DNA from: UBA3792 sp045576895
GTDB taxonomy: Bacteria; Bacillota; Clostridia; Christensenellales; CAG-138
Reading direction: 5' to 3'
DNA: 5,260 nt
NCBI GenBank assembly: GCA_045576895.1
Contig: JAZNHI010000246.1
Span: forward strand, 1-5,260
The notes below the pieces were generated by a model, which was not told where the DNA came from, did not search any database, and saw only the letters and a list, made by a program, of their open reading frames with translations. This document shows positions 1-5,260 of the stretch, in pieces. Numbering within the stretch: position 1 is the stretch's first letter; each line of letters starts with the position of its first letter. The translations under genes were made by a program, and so were the position numbers.

Positions 1-1
1 C

Positions 2-1558
2 ATCATTGACTGCGGGCTGATCTTCCCGGACGAGGAGATGCCGGGGATCGACGTGGTCATCCCCGACATGACCTACCTCGAACAAAACCGGGATCGCATT
101 CGCGGCATGTGCGTCACGCACGGGCACGAGGACCATATCGGCGCGATCCCCTTTGCCATGGAACGGTTCCGCTGTCCGATCTACGGCACGCGGTTTACCA
201 ATGCGCTGATCCGGCACAAGCTGGACGAGCATAAGCTTACGGACGTCGAGGTGATCGACGTCGATCCCGGCGAGACCGTCACGCTTGGTTGCTTTAAGAT
301 CGAGTTCATCAAGACGGGACATTCGATCGCCGGAGCGGTCGCGTTTGCGATCCGCACGCCGATCGGCACGCTGATCCACACGGGCGACTTCAAGATCGAC
401 ATGACGCCGATCGACGGCGAGCCGATCGACATCAACCGGTTCGCGTACTACGGTTCCAAAGGCGTGCTTGCCCTGCTGTCGGACTCCACGAACGTGGAGC
501 ACGCGGGGTTCACGCAGAGCGAAAAGGAGATCGGCAAGACCTTTGAGCGCGTCTTTTCGAAGGCGCAGGGACGTGTGATCGTGGCGACGTTCGCGTCGAA
601 CGTGTACCGCATTCAGCAGGTCGCCGACGTGGCGATCGAGCACGGGCGCGTGATCTGTTTTCAGGGCAGAAGCATGGAGCAGATCGTGCGGTTTGCGCAG
701 GAGCTCGGCTATCTGCACATTCCGACCGATCGGATCGTGCAGGTGGAGCATCTCAAAAACATGCCGGATCAGATGGTCTGCGTCATGACCACCGGCAGCC
801 AGGGCGAGCCGATGAGCGGTCTGTTCCGTATGGCGAACGCCACGCACAAGCTGAACGTCGGCGCGGGCGATACCGTGATCATCTCGGCAAGCGCGATCCC
901 CGGCAACGAGCGCGGCGTTGCGCGCGTGATCAACGCGCTGTACGAAAAGGGCGCGGACGTGGTGTATGACCGCATGGCGGACGTGCACGTGTCCGGACAT
1001 GCCTGCGCGGGCGAGCTCCGGCTGATGCTCGGCATTACGAAGCCGAAGTATTTCATCCCGGTGCACGGCGAGGCGCGGCATCTTAAAATGCACGCGGACC
1101 TTGCGCGGGAGCAGGGCATCGATCCGGAACGCATCTTCATAGCGCACAACGGCGCGGTGATCGAGCTTTCGGCGAGAAAGGCAGTGATGCAGGAGACCGT
1201 GCAGGCGGGGAGCCTCATGGTGGACGGGCTCAAAAACATCGAGGACGTCGTTCTGCGCGACCGCAAAACGCTGTCCGTGGACGGACTGGTGGCGGCGATC
1301 ATCGTGCTCGACACAGAGACCGGAAGGCTTTTGAATCCGGTCGAGATCTATTCGCGCGGGTTCATCTACATGCGCGACAACGAGCCGCTGATCGCGGAGG
1401 CGAGCGAGCTGGTCTATGAAACGAGCAAGCGGTTCGAGGGAGTCGCAAAGGACGAGTACCCGAGCGTCAAAAATGCGGTCAAGAGCAAGCTCAAGTCGTT
1501 CCTGTACGACAAGACCGGCAGAACGCCGATGATCCTGCCGATCGTGATCGAGCTGTAA
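2..1558 (+). CDS. rnj: Ribonuclease J, 5' end cut off by the window edge
   Basis: RNase J is a cytoplasmic metallo-beta-lactamase/beta-CASP ribonuclease with 5'-3' exo- and endonuclease activity in mRNA turnover and rRNA processing. The frame is open from base 2 (I-I-D-C-G-L-I-F-P-D-E-E), so the ATG at 38 is internal. In window codon numbering, the zinc motif HGHEDH is at 40-45, TGHS has its His at 107, HTGD has its Asp at 129, SGH has its His at 333 and PVHGE has its His at 355. From memory of B. subtilis RNase J1 these match H74/H76/D78/H79, H144, D166, H368 and H390. About 34 N-terminal residues, plus any extension, lie outside the window. The 518 visible codons end in RTPMILPIVIEL, the usual family C-terminus, so the 3' end is complete. 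The segment after SGH reads ACAGELRLML, slightly different from the QEE usually seen there. J1 and J2 cannot be told apart here. Confidence 0.96.
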   Translation: MIDCGLIFPDEEMPGIDVVIPDMTYLEQNRDRIRGMCVTHGHEDHIGAIPFAMERFRCPIYGTRFTNALIRHKLDEHKLTDVEVIDVDPGETVTLGCFKIEFIKTGHSIAGAVAFAIRTPIGTLIHTGDFKIDMTPIDGEPIDINRFAYYGSKGVLALLSDSTNVEHAGFTQSEKEIGKTFERVFSKAQGRVIVATFASNVYRIQQVADVAIEHGRVICFQGRSMEQIVRFAQELGYLHIPTDRIVQVEHLKNMPDQMVCVMTTGSQGEPMSGLFRMANATHKLNVGAGDTVIISASAIPGNERGVARVINALYEKGADVVYDRMADVHVSGHACAGELRLMLGITKPKYFIPVHGEARHLKMHADLAREQGIDPERIFIAHNGAVIELSARKAVMQETVQAGSLMVDGLKNIEDVVLRDRKTLSVDGLVAAIIVLDTETGRLLNPVEIYSRGFIYMRDNEPLIAEASELVYETSKRFEGVAKDEYPSVKNAVKSKLKSFLYDKTGRTPMILPIVIEL

Positions 1559-1616
1559 GCGCCGTTATTTCGCCGTTTTTGCGGAAATAGAAGATGAAAT
1601 CCCGCTGAGCATGCGG

Positions 1617-1646
1617 TTGAAACAGCGTGCAAACCCGGGGTACAAT
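1617..1646 (+). promoter_or_regulatory. SigA-type promoter for the lipoprotein-ylbF unit
   Basis: A -35 TTGAAA (1617-1622) and a -10 TACAAT (1641-1646) are separated by 18 bp. Each hexamer differs from consensus at one position. The predicted +1 is near 1653, giving a leader of about 27 bases before the ATG at 1680. The spacer contains CCCGGG. This promoter separates the unit from rnj, which ends at 1558. Confidence 0.75.
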
Positions 1647-1666
1647 ACAGGTGTCAACAAGGTCAT

Positions 1667-1672
1667 AGGGGG
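1667..1672 (+). promoter_or_regulatory. Ribosome binding site that fixes the lipoprotein start
   Basis: AGGGGG lies 7 bases before the ATG at 1680. The frame is also open from an ATG at 1611, but that codon lies upstream of the promoter, has no ribosome binding site and would bury the signal peptide. The start at 1680 is therefore preferred. Confidence 0.8.
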
Positions 1673-1679
1673 CATTTTT

Positions 1680-2669
1680 ATGAAAACCGGCATTCGTTTC
1701 ATCACACTTTGTCTTGCGCTGCTGCTCTGCATCGGCGTTTTCGGCTGCAAACCGCAGGGAAAAATGGTTGCGGGCTACGCGGTCGAACAGAACGAGGGCA
1801 AAAACGCCGAGACCTATCCGTACATCGTACATACGCCGCACGCGACCTGGTATCTCGCCGCGGCGGATATCGAGCTGCTCGGCGAGGAAGCGTTTTTCGA
1901 AGGACTGGAGAAGCTTCTGACGTATCAGGAAGCCGATTTCGCCGACGCGTACGCCGTACTGGACGGGTATCTCATGGACGAGATCCCGGTGATCGACGTT
2001 CACACGGACTTTGCGGCGCAAACGGAGCGCGCAAAGTGGAACAAGGCAGGCGCGTATTATCTCGGACACGATATGGGTATTTATCTGTACCGGAACTGGG
2101 GCGTCGCGGGCTATGCGCTGCTGCATGAGTATACACATTATCTGACCTATGAATGCTGCACGTTCGACCTGACGACGGGCGGCGGCTTCTGGGCGGAAGC
2201 CATCGCGGAGTATGTCTCGATGATTTCCTGTCAAAACCGCATGGGACGCGCCGTCAATTTCGGCATGAGCGACGAAGAACGTGTATTTGCCGAACAGCGT
2301 AAGCTTCTGGATGCGGACGGTACGCTCGATCCGAAGAAGTATTACTGCTTTATGGCGGCGTTCATCCGCTCCGGCGCGGCGGACGGCGTAACGTATTCGG
2401 CGGTCAGCGAGACCCCGATCACGATGTCGGAGCGGCTCTTGGAGCATCCGATGCAGACAACGATCAGCTATTACGAAGCGGCAAGTTTCTTTAACTGGCT
2501 CGTGGAGCGTTACGGAAGGGACCTCGTGTTCGCGAACATGACCATCGGACAGGAGGGCTTTCCGGAGGTGTTCGGAGAGGACTTTGAAACGCTGTTCTTC
2601 GAATGGGCGGCAGACAACGACGCATGGTGCATCGAGAACGGGATCGTTCTCGGACCTTTGGAGGAATAA
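1680..2669 (+). CDS. Putative lipoprotein zinc metallopeptidase, gluzincin-like (HExxH...E)
   Basis: A 329-residue protein. It starts with a lipoprotein signal peptide: basic MKTGIR, then a hydrophobic run and the lipobox-like VFGC with Cys23 as the lipidation site. The protein is therefore likely anchored on the outer face of the membrane. The zinc site HEYTH is at 149-153. It is followed by FWAEAIAEY, whose Glu173 sits 20 residues after the second His. This resembles the HExxH(~18)E layout of gluzincins such as M1 and peptidase MA-like proteins, where the motif reads NEGFASY. The C-terminal part (roughly 270-320: SYYEAASFFNWLVERYG, then FGEDFETLFFEWA) looks like the helical segment after the active site in those families. 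Substrate is unknown and I recognise no named gene. It has its own promoter and is probably translationally coupled to the next gene. The CDS and lipoprotein calls are strong; peptidase activity is inferred from the motif. Confidence 0.85.
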   Translation: MKTGIRFITLCLALLLCIGVFGCKPQGKMVAGYAVEQNEGKNAETYPYIVHTPHATWYLAAADIELLGEEAFFEGLEKLLTYQEADFADAYAVLDGYLMDEIPVIDVHTDFAAQTERAKWNKAGAYYLGHDMGIYLYRNWGVAGYALLHEYTHYLTYECCTFDLTTGGGFWAEAIAEYVSMISCQNRMGRAVNFGMSDEERVFAEQRKLLDADGTLDPKKYYCFMAAFIRSGAADGVTYSAVSETPITMSERLLEHPMQTTISYYEAASFFNWLVERYGRDLVFANMTIGQEGFPEVFGEDFETLFFEWAADNDAWCIENGIVLGPLEE

Positions 2670-3011
2670 ATGATTCTGGACGATGCAAGGGCGCTGGCGG
2701 ACAAGCTCAAAGCGTCCGAAGAGTATCAGACCTATTGCGAGGCGAAGGCGCGCGCGTATGCGCAGCCTTCGACCGCCGCGCTTTTGGACGAATTCTATGC
2801 GTTGCGCATGAAGGCACAGGCGGCTTCGGTTGCCGGAACGCCGGATGCGGAGGTCAGCGAAAAGCTGCAGCGGCTCGGTGAGCTCCTGCAGTTTGACCAA
2901 GCTGCGGCGGAATACCTTATGGCGGAGTTCCGGCTGAACGGGCTGCTCGGCGAGATCTACAAGATCCTTGCAAAAGCGGTGGATCTGGACCTCGGCGCGC
3001 TTGAAGCGTGA
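2670..3011 (+). CDS. YlbF/YmcA-family protein
   Basis: A small, acidic, helix-rich protein of 113 residues. It begins MILDDARALADKLKASEEY and has the pattern of the YlbF/YmcA (Com_YlbF) family: an N-terminal helix with A..L...L..SEEY, a middle LLDEFYALRMKAQ helix and a C-terminal helix ending in GLLGEIYKILAKAVDLDL. It is probably cytoplasmic. In B. subtilis, YlbF, YmcA and YaaT form a complex that affects RNase Y-dependent RNA processing, competence and sporulation. Whether this paralogue does so is not shown. The ATG follows the lipoprotein TAA with no gap, and its GGAGG (2660-2664) lies inside the end of that gene, so translation is likely coupled. Family assignment is from sequence pattern; I am not assigning it to ylbF or ymcA specifically. 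Confidence 0.85.
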   Translation: MILDDARALADKLKASEEYQTYCEAKARAYAQPSTAALLDEFYALRMKAQAASVAGTPDAEVSEKLQRLGELLQFDQAAAEYLMAEFRLNGLLGEIYKILAKAVDLDLGALEA

Positions 3012-3015
3012 CCGC

Positions 3016-3044
3016 TTGAATTCCGTTCGCGAACATGGTATACT
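3016..3044 (+). promoter_or_regulatory. Strong extended -10 SigA promoter for mltG, predicted to give a leaderless mRNA
   Basis: A -35 TTGAAT (3016-3021), a 17-bp spacer and a -10 TATACT (3039-3044) preceded by TGG (extended -10). Taking the last base of the -10 as -7 puts +1 at 3051, the A of the mltG ATG. The spacer holds a perfect 10-bp palindrome, GTTCGCGAAC (3025-3034). The -35 begins only 5 bases after the preceding stop codon. Confidence 0.8.
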
Positions 3045-3050
3045 GATCCT

Positions 3051-4202
3051 ATGAAACGGAAAGACAAAACCGAACTGAGCGCCGTCCGTCTGAGATGGCA
3101 GCGCTTCTGGCATTACGCAAGACCGATCGCCGCATGGCTTTTGAGCATCGGTCTCGTTGCCGTGATCGTGATCGTTGCGGTCCGGTTCGTTTTGTCGCAC
3201 TATATCTCCGCGGTCGATCCGGACGACGCGACGCCGTATGAGGTTGTGATCCCGCAGAACGCTTCCGCGAGCAAGATCGCAGACATGCTCTACCATGCCT
3301 GCGGCGAGGGCGAAAAGGGGCTGATCGCATCCAGCGCCTCGTTCAAAGTCTACGTCGACTTCGTCGGCAAGGCAAACAACCTGAAGGCGGGCACGTATCG
3401 TCTTTCGAAGAACATGACGATCCCGGAGATCGTCGATGTGCTTGCCGCCGGCAATCCGGCGCGGCGCACGACGCGGCTCGTCGTGATCGAAGGCAGAACG
3501 GTCGAGGAGATCGCAAAGACGATCCGCGGCAACGAGAACATCACGACCGACGCGGACGCATTCCTTGCGCTGTGCAGGGACGCTTCGGCGTTTGCGAAAT
3601 ATCCGTTCATTGCGGAGCTCAACAATCCGGACGACCGCCGTTATGTGCTGGAAGGCTACCTGTTCCCGGACACCTATGACATCTATGCCGATTCCACGCC
3701 GGAAGAGATCCTGGACAAGCTTTTGACGCGTTATTACGAGGTCTATACGGGCGAGTGGGTCAGCCGTGCGGAGGAGCTGGACATGACGCGCGATCAGGTG
3801 ATGACGCTTGCGTCGATCATCGAACGCGAGGCAAGCGATCCGGAGGATTTCGCAAAGGTCTCCGCAGTCTTCCACAACCGCCTTGCAAAGGGCATGAAGC
3901 TTGAATCCTGTGCAACGCTGAACTACATCACCGGTCAGGACCGGCTGGTGTTCACCGAAAACGAGATGGGGATCGTCTCGTCGTACAACACCTATCTCAA
4001 TGAGGGACTTCCGATCGGACCGATCTGCAATCCGGGCGCGGCGGCGATCATAGCCGCGCTGTATCCCAACGAGGAATACCTCGAGGAAGGCTATCTGTTC
4101 TTCTGCAACGCCAATCCGAAGGAGACGCGCTCGCTGATCTTCTCGAAAACCTACGAGGAGCATATGGAGAACGTGGAGAAGTACCGCCAGTACTGGAACT
4201 GA
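3051..4202 (+). CDS. mltG: Endolytic murein transglycosylase MltG (YceG-like)
   Basis: MltG is a membrane-anchored lytic transglycosylase that cuts nascent peptidoglycan strands at the outer face of the cytoplasmic membrane and is thought to end glycan elongation. The product has 383 residues, near the usual size (E. coli about 340). It has a basic cytoplasmic tail (MKRKDK), one membrane helix at about 26-48, and a LysM-like segment at about 63-115 (YEVVIPQNASASKIADML, then LKAGTYRLSKNMTI). The YceG domain follows with EGYLFPDTY (201-209), ASIIERE with the likely catalytic Glu258, FHNRLAKGMKLESCAT, and YNTYLNEGLPIGP...NPG (312-329). The C-terminal EGYLFFCNANP and EEHMENVEKYR are also typical. 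No ribosome binding site precedes the ATG, and no other in-frame ATG lies before the membrane helix. The start is supported by the basic tail and by the promoter +1 coinciding with it. No clear terminator follows the ylbF-family gene, so some read-through from it is possible. Confidence 0.95.
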   Translation: MKRKDKTELSAVRLRWQRFWHYARPIAAWLLSIGLVAVIVIVAVRFVLSHYISAVDPDDATPYEVVIPQNASASKIADMLYHACGEGEKGLIASSASFKVYVDFVGKANNLKAGTYRLSKNMTIPEIVDVLAAGNPARRTTRLVVIEGRTVEEIAKTIRGNENITTDADAFLALCRDASAFAKYPFIAELNNPDDRRYVLEGYLFPDTYDIYADSTPEEILDKLLTRYYEVYTGEWVSRAEELDMTRDQVMTLASIIEREASDPEDFAKVSAVFHNRLAKGMKLESCATLNYITGQDRLVFTENEMGIVSSYNTYLNEGLPIGPICNPGAAAIIAALYPNEEYLEEGYLFFCNANPKETRSLIFSKTYEEHMENVEKYRQYWN

Positions 4203-4374
4203 GCGGGTTCAAAGGGCCCCTATCATTTATGTGTCGTTCTTCCTTCTGCTGTGCGCGTGTTTACAACGCGCTTATGACGCCAAAGCGCAGGCGGTTGCTT
4301 TCTCAAATGCGCAGCAGAAGCATCTGTTCTGATTCTTCAGGATTCGACATACCGTATCCAAGGGAGGGTACGGT
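4203..4374 (+). other. 172-base intergenic region rich in inverted repeats (possible structured leader or mltG 3' end)
   Basis: No gene is supported here. A long-range stem pairs 4243-4254 with 4309-4320 (12 bp, one G-U). Inside it, two GC-rich hairpins compete for 4268-4271: GCGCGT/ACGCGC (4253-4258 with 4266-4271) and GCGCTT/AAGCGC (4268-4273 with 4283-4288). The first also overlaps the long stem at 4253-4254. No T-run follows any of these, so they do not look like a simple terminator. I found no good SigA promoter in the gap. I recognise no known riboswitch or small RNA. Confidence 0.45.
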
Positions 4375-4378
4375 ATGT
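4347..4378 (+). promoter_or_regulatory. Perfect inverted repeat enclosing the ribosome binding site and start codon of the sigK-like gene
   Basis: The arms ACATACCGTA (4347-4356) and TACGGTATGT (4369-4378) are perfectly complementary over 10 bp, with a G-U pair possible outside. The 12-base loop (4357-4368) contains GGGAGGG (4362-4368), placed 6 bases before the ATG at 4375. The ATG itself lies in the 3' arm. TTTCATTTTT follows directly. It could be an RNA hairpin controlling translation, a DNA operator (arm centres 22 bp apart, about two helical turns) or a weak attenuator. The repeat is certain; its role is inferred. Confidence 0.6.
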
Positions 4379-5073
4379 TTTCATTTTTGTGGCTGCTCAT
4401 GCAGTCGATCGCGTTTGTCGGCGCGATCGGATCGAACGGTTCGTTTCCGAAGCCTTTGAGCCCGGAGGAGGAAAAACAGTGGGTGCAGCGGCTGATTCAA
4501 GGTTCCGAGGAGGCGCGGGAAAAACTGATCGTGCATAATCTTCGGCTTTGCGCGCATATCGCGAAAAAGTACCAGAAGGCGGAACGTGACCGCGAGGACC
4601 TCATCAGCATCGGCACGATCGGGCTCATCAAGGCGGTTTCGACGTTTTCGGAATCGAAGGGAACGCTGTCCGCGTATGCCGCGCGCTGCATTGAAAACGA
4701 GATTCTGATGCACTTAAGGCGCGAACGCAAGCTCGTGGAGACCGTCTCGATCGAGGAGCCGGTCGGCGCGGATAAGGAGGGGAACGAGCTCCGGCTTGCC
4801 GATCTCGTCTGCACCGAAGCGGACACGATCTTTGAACAGGTGCAGGGACGGCTCGACGCGGCGATCCTCACGGATACGATGCGAAAGGTGTTGACGAAGC
4901 GCGAACGCGTCGTTTTAACGCTGCGGTTCGGTCTCTCGGGCGACGCGCCGATGGCGCAGCGCGAGGTCGCAAACGTGCTGGACATTTCGAGAAGCTACGT
5001 TTCCCGCATCGAAAAGAAGGCGGTCGAAAAGATGCGCGAAGCTTTGGACGGAAACGGCGGGCGGCAGGACTGA
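4375..5073 (+). CDS. sigK: Sporulation sigma factor, SigK-like, with a pro-sequence-like N-terminus
   Basis: A 232-residue sigma-70 family protein. In known endospore formers SigK directs late mother-cell transcription. Region 2 includes HNLRLCAHIAKKY, DLISIGTIGLIKA (75-87) and YAARCIENEILMHLR (101-115). Region 4 ends in a helix-turn-helix, AQREVANVLDISRSYVSRIEK (194-214). DKEGNEL after region 2 and ISRSYVSRIEK favour SigK over SigE. Residues 1-18 (MFSFLWLLMQSIAFVGAI) are hydrophobic. Aligning SFPKPLS with AFPQPLS of B. subtilis pro-SigK puts the equivalent cleavage point near residues 17-18, so the protein may be made as an inactive membrane-bound precursor. The gene is continuous, with no sign of the skin-type interruption found in some species. 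MAQRE replaces the more usual TQRE before the recognition helix. The start is set by GGGAGGG 6 bases upstream. It lies 172 bases after mltG, which has no obvious functional link. Confidence 0.9.
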   Translation: MFSFLWLLMQSIAFVGAIGSNGSFPKPLSPEEEKQWVQRLIQGSEEAREKLIVHNLRLCAHIAKKYQKAERDREDLISIGTIGLIKAVSTFSESKGTLSAYAARCIENEILMHLRRERKLVETVSIEEPVGADKEGNELRLADLVCTEADTIFEQVQGRLDAAILTDTMRKVLTKRERVVLTLRFGLSGDAPMAQREVANVLDISRSYVSRIEKKAVEKMREALDGNGGRQD

Positions 5074-5106
5074 TTCGGAAATTGTCGGAAAATGACGCGG
5101 AAACGG

Positions 5107-5135
5107 TTGCCCTTTTCATACGGTTGTGATATACT
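5107..5135 (+). promoter_or_regulatory. Extended -10 SigA promoter for the prs-like gene
   Basis: A -35 TTGCCC (5107-5112), a 17-bp spacer and a -10 TATACT (5130-5135) preceded by TGA (extended -10). The predicted +1 is near 5142, giving a leader of about 30-41 bases. ACGGTTG occurs twice (5103-5109 and 5120-5126), overlapping the start of the -35 and the end of the spacer. No convincing terminator for the sigK-like gene lies between 5074 and this promoter. Confidence 0.75.
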
Positions 5136-5182
5136 TACCTTGCTATGAGCAAATTTCATTGAAAAGGGGCATGGGGAACAAA

Positions 5183-5260
5183 ATGTATACCGGATCCGGA
5201 ATCATCAAGATCTTTGCAGGCAGAACGGGCAAACCGTTTGCACAGCGCATGTGTAATTAT
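5183..5260 (+). CDS. prs: Probable ribose-phosphate pyrophosphokinase, N-terminal fragment cut by the right edge
   Basis: Only the first 26 codons are present: MYTGSGIIKIFAGRTGKPFA then QRMCNY. The IKIFAGRTGKPFAQRMCNY stretch fits the PRPP synthase N-terminus, a beta strand (K-I-F-x-G) followed by the first helix (LA..IC.YL). PRPP synthase makes 5-phosphoribosyl diphosphate from ribose 5-phosphate and ATP for nucleotide, His and Trp synthesis. The catalytic and PRPP-binding regions are outside the window, so this is a tentative call. Two in-frame ATGs are possible. The one at 5183 has GGGG (5173-5176) 6 bases upstream. The one at 5171, which adds MGNK, has AAAAGGGG (5162-5169) only 1 base away, too close for normal use. 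I therefore prefer 5183. Confidence 0.7.
   Translation, partial: MYTGSGIIKIFAGRTGKPFAQRMCNY

Noticed and set aside
769..1314. A 181-codon minus-strand open frame inside rnj
   Set aside because: The translation is low-complexity (Ser/Thr/Ala/Pro-rich), and the sense strand encodes conserved RNase J motifs throughout.
1566..1589. Possible terminator hairpin after rnj (TATTTC with GAAATA)
   Set aside because: The stem needs a 2-base bulge, its T-run is in the loop, and no T-run follows. It is not convincing as an intrinsic terminator.
1611..1679. In-frame upstream ATG that would lengthen the lipoprotein by 23 residues
   Set aside because: It overlaps the promoter, has no ribosome binding site and would displace a good lipoprotein signal peptide.
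1491..4163. An 890-codon open frame on the minus strand across four genes and two gaps
   Set aside because: It is codon-aligned with the lipoprotein, YlbF-family and MltG genes, which share one frame. Antisense stops there need the sense codons TTA, CTA or TCA, which these GC-rich genes avoid. The translation is Arg/His/Val-rich and resembles no family I know, while the sense genes have clear motifs.
4229..4459. A 76-codon plus-strand open frame in the mltG-sigK gap
   Set aside because: It has no ribosome binding site, runs into the sigK-like gene in another frame, and gives a Cys/Arg/Ser-rich sequence typical of a non-coding frame.
1..5260. Frequent GATC and CGATCG sites
   Set aside because: Explained by heavy use of the ATC isoleucine codon and of G-ending codons before it, as well as Asp-Arg and Ile-Glu pairs. 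No clustering at an origin-like or regulatory position was seen.

Overview
The window is 5,260 bases of fairly GC-rich DNA with every recognisable gene on the + strand. It looks like a chromosomal core region of a Gram-positive Clostridia-type (Firmicutes) bacterium. The signs are an RNase J, a YlbF-family protein, a lipobox lipoprotein, an endospore-type sigma factor (SigK-like), strong GGAGG/GGGGG ribosome binding sites and SigA-type promoters. The species cannot be named from this sequence. No mobile element, CRISPR array, tRNA or rRNA was seen.

Layout. (1) Bases 2-1558 hold the 3' part of an RNase J gene, cut by the left edge. (2) A 121-base gap carries a SigA-type promoter for a two-gene unit: a lipoprotein with a gluzincin-like HExxH...E zinc site (1680-2669), then a YlbF-family gene (2670-3011) that starts on the base after the lipoprotein stop codon. 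(3) A 39-base gap holds a near-consensus extended -10 promoter whose predicted +1 is the A of the mltG start codon, so the MltG mRNA (3051-4202) is predicted to be leaderless. (4) A 172-base gap rich in inverted repeats ends in a perfect 10-bp inverted repeat. Its loop carries the ribosome binding site, and its 3' arm carries the start codon, of a SigK-like sigma factor gene (4375-5073). The protein has a hydrophobic, pro-sequence-like N-terminus. (5) A further extended -10 promoter (5107-5135) drives the last gene, whose first 26-30 codons look like ribose-phosphate pyrophosphokinase (prs).

The genes cover RNA decay (RNase J, perhaps the YlbF-family protein), cell-envelope work (MltG, the lipoprotein peptidase), sporulation transcription (SigK-like) and nucleotide precursor supply (Prs-like). 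Most have their own promoter, so this reads as several adjacent transcription units rather than one operon. I found no clearly new multi-gene system. The most unusual signals are regulatory: the apparently leaderless mltG start, and the hairpin that contains the sigK-like start codon.
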